A DNA stretch of 64,000 nucleotides from Methanospirillum hungatei JF-1 (GCF_000013445.1 NC_007796.1:780936-844935); one strand, 5' to 3'. Shown: positions 28,852-39,174, counted from the first letter of the stretch. Notes: a model not told the origin generated them from the sequence alone. Translations and numbers: made by a program.

Positions 28852-30564
28852 TTATTTTCTGTTATCATGGAATGATCCTGGTTTCGCACGGATTTCAAAA
28901 CGAACCCCTTTTCCTGGAGTTCCATTTTCCACAATGGTAAGATTCGTAATTGCGAGAATGTCCCGGGAGAGTGCAAGTCCTAAACCCGTATTTTTCCCAT
29001 GACCCCGTTTAAATATTAAATTCTTTTCCGATTCCTCAATCCCACATCCATCATCAGTATAGAGTACCAGAAGATCCTGCGTATCATATTCATACGATAA
29101 TGAAATTGTGGTGACTGTTTGTCCGTGTCTGACTGAATTTTCTATTAAATTGTATATTACCTTTTCAATCATCTGATCTGAATAAAGTAAAACACCTGGT
29201 TCTGGAATTTTTAAAATAATATTCTTCAACAAGGGACTTGAAGAAAGTTTCTTTAAAATATTTGTAATATCAATCCACATAGGTTCTGAAATTCCAAGAT
29301 CCTGATATTCCCCGGTAAATTTAATAAGTCTGGTTATTTCAGTCGTACTTTCGGCAATACTATTGAGTTCTTTTTGAATGGAAGGATCTGTTATATCCAT
29401 TTTCAAAAGTTCTGTTGTCAATGAAATTGCAGTAATACTGTTTAATATGTCATGCCGGGTGATCGATGAAAGTATTGATAATTTTTCCAAAGCTTTCTTC
29501 AGGGCAATTTGAGCCTTTCTTAATGGTGTAACGTCAATCGTCAGACCAATAAAATATAATCTGGAATCATCGGTTTTTCGATAACTTTTTGCATGTGAGA
29601 TATGATATTTAATATCTCCATCTTTCCCAACAATTCGGTATTCTGCAGATATTTTTTCATTCTCTTTTGTTGCCCCTTTAATGTAGGTAATTAAACGAGA
29701 TAAATCCTCGGGATAAATTAATTTTTCAAGGGATAATTCAAATGCATCATCCGGACTTTTTATCCCAGCCATCTCAAGAATTTGATTATCCCCTGTGAGC
29801 TTGAGGGTATCCTGGTCAATCTGCCAGAGTCCCATTCCGGCAGTTTCAACGGCAAGTTCATATCTGGATGCAATCATTTCCTTTTCTTTAAAGTACTTGT
29901 CACGTTCCCGTGCCAGACGATCCAGATTTAAAATGATGAAAAGGAGTGTCGCTCCTATGGAGATAAATAAAATTCCAAGATATAATGCACTCGTTGATGT
30001 TGTCTGTTCAAAAAGAGTTCTTCCCGTTGGATGGAGTGTAAAGTCAATAATCCTAAAAATCAGAGTAAACCCGAGAAAACCATACAAGAGAGAAAGGAGT
30101 GAAGAAATAATTTTTTCATCATCGGAAATATTTTTGAAAAATACATGTGCTACCTGAAAAGCTATAATCGCTGAAAAACCACTGATCATTACTGTCCGGA
30201 ACGTTATATCATCATACAATAGGATACCATACACTGCACCAATGAAAACAAGGGGAACAATGATGTACCATTTTTTATCAATGGGTTTATTATAATAAAA
30301 CCGATGAGATGCCTCGAAGACCATTAAAATAGCCAGTATATTAAAAACATTTGATAGGGGGACAGAAATAATTGGAGGAATAATGTCCCTGAAAATCATA
30401 TTGCTCATGGATATTATTAAAAAAAATAAATGGAGAGCCCAAAGAGTGAACCCTGGATATCCTTTTTGGCGCTTTGTGAATAACATCATTATTGTTGCCA
30501 GGAAAACTTCAATAATGACTATTGTAAAGATTAACGTCTTAATATCCAAAAAATTCATCATCAA
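28852..30564 (-). CDS. membrane sensor histidine kinase (7TM, PAS)
   Basis: 570 residues. Residues 1-215 contain six to seven membrane helices. A PAS/PAC module covers about 230-350 (TAGMGLWQIDQDTLKLTG, then ISAEYRIVGKDGDIKYH). The H box is SSITRHDILNSI near 365. The HATPase domain has N box NLIENSVRHG, G1 TDDGCGIEE and G2 GHGKNTGLGLAL. It autophosphorylates on His. No response regulator is adjacent. The domain order is common among methanogen orphan kinases. Confidence 0.92.
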   Translation of the reverse strand: MMMNFLDIKTLIFTIVIIEVFLATIMMLFTKRQKGYPGFTLWALHLFFLIISMSNMIFRDIIPPIISVPLSNVFNILAILMVFEASHRFYYNKPIDKKWYIIVPLVFIGAVYGILLYDDITFRTVMISGFSAIIAFQVAHVFFKNISDDEKIISSLLSLLYGFLGFTLIFRIIDFTLHPTGRTLFEQTTSTSALYLGILFISIGATLLFIILNLDRLARERDKYFKEKEMIASRYELAVETAGMGLWQIDQDTLKLTGDNQILEMAGIKSPDDAFELSLEKLIYPEDLSRLITYIKGATKENEKISAEYRIVGKDGDIKYHISHAKSYRKTDDSRLYFIGLTIDVTPLRKAQIALKKALEKLSILSSITRHDILNSITAISLTTELLKMDITDPSIQKELNSIAESTTEITRLIKFTGEYQDLGISEPMWIDITNILKKLSSSPLLKNIILKIPEPGVLLYSDQMIEKVIYNLIENSVRHGQTVTTISLSYEYDTQDLLVLYTDDGCGIEESEKNLIFKRGHGKNTGLGLALSRDILAITNLTIVENGTPGKGVRFEIRAKPGSFHDNRK

Positions 30565-30783
30565 TTACTATCCTGAATAATAAAGAGAGTGCATTATTCA
30601 TTATTAATATTAACTCATTGTTTTCAGATTACTGTGAAAACCAAGGATGTATCTTCCATTCATTCGGTGATATTTTTAAAAAAGGTTTTTTCAGTACAGA
30701 AATGTTTTTGTCTTGCATTATGAAATAAAAGAGAAAGAAAATTTCAAAATTTCATATATGTTCATAATTCAATCCGGGGGAAC

Positions 30784-31890
30784 ATGAAAAAATTAGGATT
30801 TGGAACGCTTCGTCTTCCCCTCACCAATCCGAATGACAATGCCTCAATCGATCAGGAGTTGTTCAGCCATCTGGTCGATGAGTTCATGGGAGCAGGATAT
30901 TCCTACTTTGAGACCGGGTATTCCTATCATCTGATGGGTGCTGAAGATGCATTACGGAGAGCCCTTGTTGACAGATATCCACGTGAGTCCTTCATTCTTG
31001 CGGATAAGATGCCAACATATAACCTGAATATCGTTGAGGATTTGGAGAATATCTTCACCGAACAACTCAGACGATGTAATGTCTCATTTTTTGATTCCTA
31101 TCTCATTCATAACCTGGGGGAAAGCCGGTATCCAAAGGTTTTGGAATTTGGAGTCTTTGATTTTATTCACCGGAAGAAAGAGGAGGGCTTTATTCGGAAG
31201 ATCGGGTTTTCCTTTCATGGAACTCCTGACCTGCTTGAGGAGATTCTTACAAACCATCCGGAGGTTGACGTGGTGCAGCTGCAGATCAACTACCTTGACT
31301 GGGAGCATATCTCTATTCAGTCACGACGGTGTTATGAAATTGCACGAATCTATGGTAAACCAATTATCGTCATGGAGCCGGTGAAGGGCGGAGGACTTGC
31401 CGTAATCCCGAAGGAAGCAGAAGATCTCATGAGAGAGGTCAGGCCGGATGATTCTCCTGCTTCATGGGCGCTCCGGTTTGCTGCAGGTCTTGACGGGGTT
31501 ATCATGGTATTGAGTGGGATGAATACGATAGACCAGATGAGGGATAATATCAGGACTTTTGATAATCTGACTCCCCTTTCAGAAAGGGAACATGCAATAC
31601 TTCAGGAGGCTGCCCGGATTATCAGCAGGAGTATTGCTGCACCCTGTACTGCCTGCCGGTACTGTATCGACGTATGCACACAGAATATACCGATTGCAGT
31701 TCTTATCTCGATATTCAATGATATGAAACGGTATGGAGATCGGTCATTTCCCCGGGTGCATTACCAGCATGCCGTGTTTGGTCATGGCAAAGCCAGTGAT
31801 TGTGTTGCGTGTGGGGAGTGCGAACAGATCTGCCCGCAACATCTGCCCATTCGGAAAATCTTACAGGAACTTGCAGAAAAGTTCGGATAA
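30784..31890 (+). CDS. aldo/keto reductase with C-terminal ferredoxin domain
   Basis: 368 residues. The AKR barrel starts MKKLGFGTLRLPL and keeps the Lys of ILADKMP and the His of YLIHNLGE. The C-terminal 85 residues carry two 4Fe-4S-type Cys sets (CTACRYCIDVC and CVACGECEQIC). This AKR-ferredoxin fusion is widespread in anaerobes and is thought to couple ferredoxin or another carrier to carbonyl reduction. Substrate unknown. It is monocistronic, with a GGGG-rich ribosome site (CCGGGGGAAC) just before ATG 30784. Confidence 0.92.
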   Translation: MKKLGFGTLRLPLTNPNDNASIDQELFSHLVDEFMGAGYSYFETGYSYHLMGAEDALRRALVDRYPRESFILADKMPTYNLNIVEDLENIFTEQLRRCNVSFFDSYLIHNLGESRYPKVLEFGVFDFIHRKKEEGFIRKIGFSFHGTPDLLEEILTNHPEVDVVQLQINYLDWEHISIQSRRCYEIARIYGKPIIVMEPVKGGGLAVIPKEAEDLMREVRPDDSPASWALRFAAGLDGVIMVLSGMNTIDQMRDNIRTFDNLTPLSEREHAILQEAARIISRSIAAPCTACRYCIDVCTQNIPIAVLISIFNDMKRYGDRSFPRVHYQHAVFGHGKASDCVACGECEQICPQHLPIRKILQELAEKFG

Positions 31891-31942
31891 AAATGTGGAT
31901 GTGGTGAATAGATCCGTGCAGATCCATACTCACAAAAAAGGG

Positions 31943-32641
31943 TTAGAGAGTCTTTGTAAAGGTTACCCGGTCTGCATTTGATTCAGGATTAAGACTCTCA
32001 TGAATGATGGCATCCATGGACGACCCATCTTCGGAGATGGTAAAGATGAAGATACCCGTTTCGGTCCAGTTTCCGGAATATTCTCTCCCATCCTCTGATA
32101 CGGTGCCATTCAGATCTCCTGACTCGTCATTTACTCCCTTCAGCGGGTGATTTGTCCCGGAGATCGTGGTGCCGTCCTGAAGGAATGAATAGATCTTCCG
32201 TTCTGTCGTCCAGTTCCCTGTCCATGGATTTTCCGGATCCACGATCTCACCGATTCTGGTTGCAATCGCAGAGTGAAGGACTTGTTCTGTCATAGTTCCA
32301 AACGGGTCGATTGTTCCGTTTATCGTAAAGGACATGTTGTCATCCGCCAGAGTCTGAACCACGGATCCTGACTCTATCCAGACCCCTGAATAGGTTATCC
32401 CATCATCTGAAATTGAGCCTTCCAGTCTTCCAGGATCTACCATTACACCATCAGCCGGTTCATATTCTCCGGTGATCCCGGTAGCATCCTGCTCAATGAA
32501 TATGGTGAAGTTCGTGCCTTCCCATGTTCCATTCCAGATGTAATCTGCACCTGCATCAGAAGGGGTGTCTTCAGCAGATACGAACGATATTGAAAGCAGA
32601 GCAATCAGTACCAATATGCCGGTACACATCATTTTTTTCAT
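31943..32641 (-). CDS. secreted protein with two tandem beta-rich repeats
   Basis: 232 residues from ATG 32641 (MKKMMCTGIL), which gives a clean signal peptide cleaved near VSAEDTP. A start 36 bases upstream is also possible. Two homologous repeats follow: repeat 1 (NGTWEGTNFTIF, ITGEYEP, ITYSGVWIESG) and repeat 2 (TGNWTTERKIYSF, ISGTNHP, REYSGNWTETG). The pattern resembles small extracellular beta-sandwich or lipocalin-like repeats; I do not recognise a named family. Confidence 0.7.
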   Translation of the reverse strand: MKKMMCTGILVLIALLSISFVSAEDTPSDAGADYIWNGTWEGTNFTIFIEQDATGITGEYEPADGVMVDPGRLEGSISDDGITYSGVWIESGSVVQTLADDNMSFTINGTIDPFGTMTEQVLHSAIATRIGEIVDPENPWTGNWTTERKIYSFLQDGTTISGTNHPLKGVNDESGDLNGTVSEDGREYSGNWTETGIFIFTISEDGSSMDAIIHESLNPESNADRVTFTKTL

Positions 32642-32850
32642 GGAGTCCCACTTGTTCCTGATGAAAAGGTTCTTCATGGTACGAATTAAGGATATCGAAA
32701 TGAGATGAATAGTTGTTTAGTTACCTGGTCAAAACCCTTGTGTTTTTAGGGATAAGACGATTTCATCACTCATTCCTGTCGTAACGTGTCCTATCCTGCA
32801 ATTGATTGATCACTTCATCTCCTGTATATGTCAGATCTTCTCTACACAAA

Positions 32851-33162
32851 TCAATCTCTTTCTTCCATCAGAAACAAAGCCGCCTTCTTCCTGGGCCAGT
32901 CCCGGATTATTCCCCTGACCTGAGTGACCAGGACGGCGTATTCATCGGAGATGATAATCCGGTTCCCGGATTCCGATAGTTTCAGGCCAGGAACAGTAAG
33001 CCCGTTCAGCATCAGGATGAGATCTCCGGTCGGGATAGATCTGATTACCCCATTCCCATCCGTGATAACGTCAATCATACCCTCCTCTCCGGGACGGAGC
33101 CTCCCGACCTTTTCATACCTGATGGGTGGCTTGTCTCGTTCTGATGTCACGATGAATGTCAC
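32851..33162 (-). CDS. small hypothetical protein, end of the replication operon
   Basis: 103 residues, soluble, beta-rich (DVITDGNGVIRSIPTGDLILMLNG, IIISDEYAVLVTQVRG). It overlaps the primase-helicase by 4 bases (ATGA), as do the other genes of this module. No family recognised; the tight coupling suggests a replication accessory role. Confidence 0.6.
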   Translation of the reverse strand: MTFIVTSERDKPPIRYEKVGRLRPGEEGMIDVITDGNGVIRSIPTGDLILMLNGLTVPGLKLSESGNRIIISDEYAVLVTQVRGIIRDWPRKKAALFLMEERD

Positions 33163-35376
33163 TGTCCGCCCCCGTTCCGTGCCTGCTCCCGGGAGTAACA
33201 GGTAGAACAGATACCGGTCTTTGTTTCATTATCATACCAGGAAATCCCCCCAAGGTTGCAGATAGGACATCGGCCATAGTCCTTATCTGCCTCTACCATC
33301 CGGGCGGTATTCAGCGTTCCGGGAAGGGTGATAAAGGACAGGCTCACCCTGGCAACCGCCTTTGAATAGCATTTCTGACAGAGGACCCGGGAAGTTTTTT
33401 CTTCTCCCTTATCACCGGGCGGTTGTTTTTCGGTGTAATGAACCCATTTTGCTCCACAGATAGCACATGGTCCGGAGTGGATGCCGTGAACTGTAGTATA
33501 TGCTTCAGGATCAATCGCTGCTATGGTCAATCTGACCTGTTCTCTCTTCTGGGGTGGGAGATCATCTGGTCCGGGGGAATCAGGATGTTTGTCCCGCCCC
33601 TCAGTTTTTGTATCGGATTTGGAAAGGGCGGTTGGATCTTTCTTATTTTCGTATCCTGTATTGTGAGGGGTGGGAGCAAAATCCGCAGTGGGTGATGGAT
33701 AGTCAGGTGCAGGTGCTTCATATGCACCCTCACCTTCCCGGCCTTTCGTATTCTTAGTATTATTATTTTTATAATAAGAGGTATTTTCAGATTCCACTCC
33801 CGAATTGTCCGAATCATCAGGGGTGGGAGTTCCCGTCCTGTGCGGATTTTCTCCCGCCCTCCCACTCCTGTCGTCATCATGATCAGGGCTCTGCTTATCC
33901 TGGTCAGACCCCTCGGAATCGAGCCAGCACCCTCCACCAGATACCCAGTTCTGGTATACCTCATCGTCCCAGACAAAGCACTTGCAACTTCTTCTGACAC
34001 GCCATTCCTCATCCGTGACGGTTCGGTCAAGGTAGGAGACAGCAGGACATTTCTCAAGGAGCCCTGAGTAATCCTTTCCATAACTATTGTATCCGCAGAT
34101 CTGTTTCCGGATAGTCCGTTCTGATGAACCGGTGAGTTTAGAAAGCTCTGCAGCGGTGAACTCCTGTTTCCCGCTCCTGAGAACGGTAATGAGGTCTGAT
34201 TCACTTCTGGTCAGTTTTGTTATCTGACTTCCTGATTCACCATTGAGTGCCTGGTATATCCGGTTTGCATACCTGAAATCATCGATATTTGCATATATGA
34301 CCGGCTGCCCGTGTGCCTGTGTTTTTTCACGCTGGAACTGACAGAGACATGCGATGGATTTGATGAGATCCAGGAGCATCCCCGGGTTTCTCCGGTTCGC
34401 TGATGAGGTAAACCGGATCCGGGTTGCATAGGGAATGACCACATAGACCGGTGAGAGTTGTTCCCATATCTGCTGACATACGATTACTTCATCCCTGTTT
34501 AAGGTCTCTTCTGTAGGAAGGGCTGCGGCTGATGCAAGTTCCCGTACCAGCACTTTCTCATCCTGCTCACGGCTGTCATCTATCCAGCAGGTCAGCATCC
34601 GGTTCCATATCTGGTCATCACCGGTTCCTTCCTTCTTGGCAATCCACCAGACACACCGTTCGGGAATAATGCAGACCTGGCCTTTCCGGTCCTTATTGAC
34701 CGTCCGGTAGATGAACGGTTTTTTAAATGAGGTGGTCACTCCTTTGAGCGTCTCCTGCATTGAATCAGAGAGGGAGACATCATCAAGACAGAGGGCAGTG
34801 CCGGGTTTTAAGTCTTCTGCATAAAATAATGCCTTATCGCTGACCCGGCCATCCAGACGGGAGTCCTGGGGGATGTGCTGGATCATGGTATCAAAGGCAT
34901 GACTTTTTCCTTTGCCAGATTCACCGGTGACAAGGACATGAAGTCCGTTTGAATTAATCACCGTCCGGGATGCAAATGACATGATCAGGCATTGGGCGAT
35001 GACGAAATCACCCTCATGTTCCTGTGCGAATGAGTTTAGGATGTACTCGATAGGGTTACCATTCGTGAGAATCTCGTATGCCGTCTTTCGATGCAATGAG
35101 ATATCGGTATCCGGATTCGTGGTCTGGATAATTTCCGTGGTCTCCGGATGGTTCCCATAATATTCCGCCTTTGCCTGTGCCTTTTCGCGGATACTCTTTC
35201 TCCGGTACGTTTCATAGTCCTGCTTCTCCCGTCCTTTGGTTCCTTCGAACCGTTCCCTAAGTTCATGCCATCGCTGCCTGCCTCCTCCGCAGGAGTTATG
35301 ATGACATCCGGCGAAGATTCCTCCATTGTCAAACTGAATGGCATATGCTCCGTCTGTGTGAGCAGTGGAGAAGGGA

Positions 35377-36473
35377 GGTACTGGCCTCCTTTAGAACTGA
35401 ACATGGTAGTTTAAAAACTCACTCCAATTCCAAAGATGATCAGTAATACTTTCTAACATTGCTGGAGACTTGTGACTACTTTTTACTTCGATAAAATTAT
35501 GCACAAATTGAAAGATATTTAGCGCTGAAATGAATCTATTGAGTTTTTTTGAAAAAGAGGCAGTTTTCCTTCCAAAACGGCTCAATCGTTGTCTGATTTT
35601 ATTATTGTAGCCCTCAATGACTGAGGTAGAGATTGCTTTACTATCTGGATTTCCCATAATTTTCTCTCGAATGACATAAACAAGTTTATTCTTCTCTTTT
35701 ACTTTGATCACCTGACCATAATCCAAGCATGGCTCACAATATAATTCAGGTAAACAAATGCTATATTGGACGTTTCCATCAGTAAAAATCGATATTTTGT
35801 TTTCTGGCGTTGGAAGTTCCATTCGGTTAAAAAATCGAACTAACATATCTGCACAAGTATCAATATTTCTTTTTCCAGATTCAAATGCTAAAAATAATCC
35901 AGAATCCCTTTTAAAACAAGTATAGGACCAACAATCACCTAATTCTTCAGAGTCAGTTGTTAGGAGATTCTTGTTTTTTTTTGAACAAACTCCCAAATTT
36001 CATCCATCTCACAATCCCCCGCGGAAATGTCATGAATAAAATAATCGTTGAGTTTTTCAGCATGTTCACCGATTAAGTGATAATATCGAGATATAGTGTC
36101 GCGATGGTGTCCGGTAACTCGAGATACTCCTCGAATTGAAGTTTTTTCAGTCGAGTGTTTCGCAATTATGAGAACAGCAGTTCGTGGTAAACGAGAATCA
36201 TACAGAGGAGTATTTTTAGTTTCAATAAAAAAACGTCGACAGTGATGGCAATAGTACTGTTGATTGCCTGCAGAATTATGCCCATTTTTAGTAATATTCT
36301 TTCCATCTTCAATTTGAAAATAAGTACAATCCGGATTTTGACACGTAATCAATATAGGACCACGTTTTCCAACCATGAAAATAATTATATCTAAACTTAT
36401 ATTAATTTTTAGTACATAAAATTTAATACTTTATTTGCACTTAGTATTACCAGCTTGCTAACAGGGCACTACC
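35377..36473 (-). mobile_element. IS1-family element, copy 1 (1,097 bp)
   Basis: Ends GGTAGTGCCC (36473 side) and, reversed, GGTACTGGCC (35377 side). It is flanked by the 8-bp target duplication AGAAGGGA at 35369-35376 and 36474-36481. The length equals that of copy 2 in the CRISPR array, and the encoded proteins are identical. Confidence 0.92.
35391..36376 (-). CDS. IS1-family transposase (insAB, programmed -1 frameshift)
   Basis: The first frame (36376-35960) encodes the InsA-like part: a zinc finger (CQNPDC, YCHHC) and a helix-turn-helix, ending in CEMDEIWEFVQKK. The second frame (35996-35391) encodes the catalytic part with IFTDGNVQY and VIEGYNNKIRQRLSRFGRKTASFSK. A run of nine A lies in the overlap, the classic IS1 -1 slippage site; slipping places the first catalytic Asp (MDEIWEF) in frame with the rest of the DDE triad. 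No other lesion. Confidence 0.9.
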
Positions 36474-37340
36474 AGAAGGGACAGTGATCAAAGAGGAAAA
36501 TTCTCCCACCAGCGAATGGTTTCTTCCTGTATGAGAGGCCATGTGAGGAGAGCCAGGCTCCGAGATCCTCTCCTGAGGTACTGGTTCCTTGTGCCTCCGA
36601 GGGGTTCATTTCCACTGGACATCCGAAAAAGAGCGATGAGAGATGAGAAATCTGTTGATACTCCACAACATGGACTTCTTGTGGAACTTCCAGGAGAAGA
36701 GACCTGCGATGAGGCCGGGTACTGGTCGAATCCCTTTTTCTTGAGAGGGTTCCGTATAATTTCCATATCCTGGCTGCATTTGAGACCGAGGTATCAACTT
36801 CAGACTCTTTGTCAGAGAAGAATGTGGAGAGGACGGTGAGGGAGTTTTTGATGAGCGTTGTGCTCTCCTGGGTATTTGGCAGGTCGATGGCATAGAGGAG
36901 ATGGGCTCCGTTCCCGGAGTCTGCAATGACCGCGTCAGGCCATCCCCTTTCGGAGAGGAATTCCCGGATCTTTTCTGCCTTGTCACGTGCTGCAGCATGT
37001 TCTGCATCTGAAGAGGATATCCCGGCAGGCCTGACCGGATCAATGTCGATTGGGAACCAGAGTCGGTGCATGATATCTCCATCCGATGTCTGCGGTTCTC
37101 TTTGGCCTGCCCGTTTCATCCGATTTGCACACCGGGAGAGGAGATCAGAATGGACCTGGTTTAAGGTGATGTAAATCCCTGATATGCCTGATGTAGAGTC
37201 CAGAACTGCTGCATCTCGTGCCAGTCGGTCAAAATCCGTGTAATACCCGTAATGAGTCCGTTCACCAAGAGCCCTGAGCTCGACTACTGATCCCTCCGGA
37301 AAAAGAACAGAGAGAGCGGTCCGGATGGATTCCTCCGGGT

Positions 37341-37631
37341 TCATCTCCTGACCTCCGGATGGTTATGGATATGTCCTTCCTGGTCCCTGACTTCCCAGAC
37401 AAAGGATGAGGGACGGACTCCCCAGGACTGACTCCAGACGATGAACATCGCATTCATGGCCAGGGTGATTATCCGACGTCGCCCCTTTCTGCTACATCCG
37501 GCTAATTCCGTATACCTCTCCGGATACTGGTCTATTTCATCTTCAATCTGGAACCGGCTGATGAGGGAATCACATGGCCGTATTGCATTGAGAACGGCCT
37601 TCCTGACCTCTGCATGGTGCCGTGATCTCAT
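37341..37631 (-). CDS. hypothetical protein of the replication module
   Basis: 96 residues, basic and helical (HHAEVRKAVLNAIRPCDSLISRFQIEDEI, GCSRKGRRRIITLAMNAMF). The Arg-rich middle suggests nucleic-acid binding. It overlaps both neighbours by 4 bases (ATGA), which supports it being real. No family recognised. Confidence 0.6.
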   Translation of the reverse strand: MRSRHHAEVRKAVLNAIRPCDSLISRFQIEDEIDQYPERYTELAGCSRKGRRRIITLAMNAMFIVWSQSWGVRPSSFVWEVRDQEGHIHNHPEVRR

Positions 37632-37960
37632 AATCCTGCCTCCCTGATGGATATCGCTCCGCCGGGGAGTATCTGATAGCGGGACCGCCCGCCTGGATGG
37701 TAGAGCCAGAGTTCTGACCTGCCGGGGACCATTCGATCCTGCATGAGGGCAGAGATTTTTGTTATCTCGTCATGGCAGGATCTGATGTTTTCGGTTCGTG
37801 CAGTGCATACAAGCAGGCCAAGGATGGTGTCACGGTTCCAGGCGATGAGATCAAAGATCCGATCTTTTCCGCAGCACCGGTCGATGAGATAGCCATGTGT
37901 TTTCAGATCACTGATGGCAAACCAGATGGCACATCGCCGTGTTTTTGTTTCAGACGACAT
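37628..37960 (-). CDS. small hypothetical protein, possible degenerate nuclease fold
   Basis: 110 residues. The segment RIFDLIAWNRDTILGLLVCTARTEN has the spacing of a PD-(D/E)XK core (Asp, then a hydrophobic strand), but the usual E-X-K is replaced, so nuclease activity is doubtful. It is the first gene of the four-gene module, each pair sharing a 4-base overlap. A TATA element precedes it. Confidence 0.55.
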   Translation of the reverse strand: MSSETKTRRCAIWFAISDLKTHGYLIDRCCGKDRIFDLIAWNRDTILGLLVCTARTENIRSCHDEITKISALMQDRMVPGRSELWLYHPGGRSRYQILPGGAISIREAGL

Positions 37961-37997
37961 GGCCGGCTCCGGTTTTTTGTGGGGGAAATGATATTAT

Positions 37998-38008
37998 CCG
38001 TATAAATC
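37998..38008 (-). promoter_or_regulatory. TATA box of the integrated replication module
   Basis: Minus strand TTTATACGG centred near 38004 places a start site near 37979, about 19 bases before ATG 37960. The spacing suits archaeal promoters. Sequence match only. Confidence 0.4.
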
Positions 38009-38015
38009 TATAGCT

Positions 38016-38711
38016 TAGAACTGCCCCTGCCCGAATCGTTATGCCGGCAAGCTGAATGATAGAGCGGGGGTATTCTCTTCGTAATCGTGCTTTTTGTCGC
38101 ATGGTCTTCTCCATGGTTGTTTTTTGTTCTGGTTTTCCGGATTGTGTATACCGGAATAGATTCTCCCGATCATCAGGGTTTTTAGTCGAGAGAGAGAATT
38201 GGCTGTTTGTGTTGTCATTGGTAAATCCCTGAATGATTCGGGGTCTTCTTAGATGGTTTGCAAGTACTGATACATCCTGTTTTGCATCTGGTCCCGGTTG
38301 TTTCTGGGAGGGCATCGGATGTTTCCTGAATAATTGCGGTAAGGGGTTATTTTTCCCGAAGCGGCAATAGGTGTGATTTGTGAGGATGAACGATCCTCCA
38401 TTCAAGGTTGCATGAAGGGGTATTTGAATTTCAGGTAAACAGGGTGAAAGTGAAAAGGGGGGTAAGAACGGAGAACGGTGTGATAGTTATCCGGGTGATT
38501 GGAGTGTGGGATGGGCTGGGTTTTACTTTCGCGAATAGGGTTTAGATATTTAAAGATTTGGGGCTCATGGTTTGGAAAAATGTGATCGAGAGTATTTAAA
38601 CGCCCTAAGAGGGAGCGGGGCAGGTGGTGCCTGGGAGGAGGTACGGGAGTGTGGTGGAAAAGAGTTGGGTATTTGAGGTCAGGTTTTTCAAAAAAGGAGA
38701 GATACTGCTGG
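38016..38711. other. non-coding, G-rich plus strand next to the replication module
   Basis: Minus-strand frames exist here (38405-37950 and 38743-38402) but read as low-complexity, His/Pro-rich chains with no recognisable domain. I do not call them genes, although their 4-base overlap leaves a small doubt. From about 38440 to 38700 the plus strand is strongly G over C. A TATA-like GTATTTAAACG at 38593-38603 faces plus. It could be a replication origin, an RNA gene or an attachment region. Confidence 0.35.
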
Positions 38712-38945
38712 TCACCGATTAAAGAATTCCAGATATTCTTCATTTGTCACCCCGGCTGTACGGATTAACTTCCGAAGCAATCCTGGGCCCAGTTCTTTTC
38801 CTGAATGCACAGGGATCGACAGATGAACTGGGCTTCCTTCTTTAATCAGGATATAATGACTGCCTTCGATATGGTTCACTATCCATCCGGCTCTTTTAAA
38901 AGCTGCAACATGGAGATCGCCTGATGCCCTGGGTAATTTAGGCAT
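38712..38945 (-). CDS. hicA: HicA-type mRNA interferase toxin
   Basis: 77 residues from ATG 38945 (MPKLPRASGD), the usual HicA start; an ATG 21 bases upstream only adds a non-conserved leader. Motifs: AAFKRAGWIVNHIEGSHYILIK with the catalytic His in GSHY, and PVHSGKELGPGLLRKLIRTAG. HicA cleaves mRNA with a double-stranded RNA-binding fold. It overlaps hicB by 8 bases. Antitoxin first, toxin second is one of the two known orders. Confidence 0.9.
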   Translation of the reverse strand: MPKLPRASGDLHVAAFKRAGWIVNHIEGSHYILIKEGSPVHLSIPVHSGKELGPGLLRKLIRTAGVTNEEYLEFFNR

Positions 38946-39174
38946 GGGTACTTTCAGGGATCTCAAAAGAGAAGGAGAAGTTTTCTGGATTATTGTTCAA
39001 AAGTTTGCATGTGGCAGTTTTAATCCGACTGGTAATACAGCCGGCGATTGCTTCATTGATAGATTCCATAGCTTCTTCGAGGGTTTCTCCTTCAGTCAGG
39101 CAGCCTGGAAGTTCAGGGCATTCCATAACGAAATGTCCCTCTTCATCTTTTTCACAGAGGATGGTTAGTTTCAT
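38938..39174 (-). CDS. hicB: HicB-type antitoxin
   Basis: 78 residues from ATG 39174 (MKLTILCEKDEEGHFVMECPELPGC shows the HicB N-terminal fold; written here only in part). The motif LTEGETLEEAMESINEAI follows. The 39 residues that could be read upstream are not conserved-looking. It neutralises HicA and usually autoregulates. Its first 170 bases plus the upstream region recur twice more within 3.2 kb. Confidence 0.9.
   Translation of the reverse strand: MKLTILCEKDEEGHFVMECPELPGCLTEGETLEEAMESINEAIAGCITSRIKTATCKLLNNNPENFSFSFEIPESTHA

Larger units (their letters stand above)
33159..37344 (-). pseudogene. primase-helicase of an integrated element, split by IS1
   Basis: The 5' part (37344-36474) is an archaeo-eukaryotic primase-like domain with the catalytic DID (WFPIDIDPVRP, near 101-103), DSGNGAHLLYAIDLP and SNAARIWKLYG. 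The 3' part (35368-33159) holds a zinc motif, an AAA-type ATPase with Walker A TGESGKGKS and Walker B-like CLDDVS, a winged-helix region (AAELSKLTGSSERTIRKQ), a low-complexity linker and two C-terminal zinc ribbons (CAICGAKW, CPICNLGG). Removing the IS1 element and one 8-bp duplication joins FDHCPF to STAHTDGAYAIQF and restores one frame of 1,026 residues, including a CHHNSC zinc finger across the junction. It was the replication protein of a virus or plasmid. Confidence 0.85.

Noticed and set aside
33527-34204. A 225-codon frame overlapping the primase-helicase linker
   Set aside because: Caused by the low-complexity linker read in another phase; no domain.
32851-38711. Self-targeting of the integrated module by a spacer in this array
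   Set aside because: Reading the spacers by eye gave no match to the module; only a full two-strand search allowing mismatches could settle it.
37950-38743. Two overlapping minus-strand frames as genes of the replication module
   Set aside because: The 4-base overlap is suggestive, but composition (His/Pro/Asn-rich, no fold) and the promoter near 38004 argue against it.
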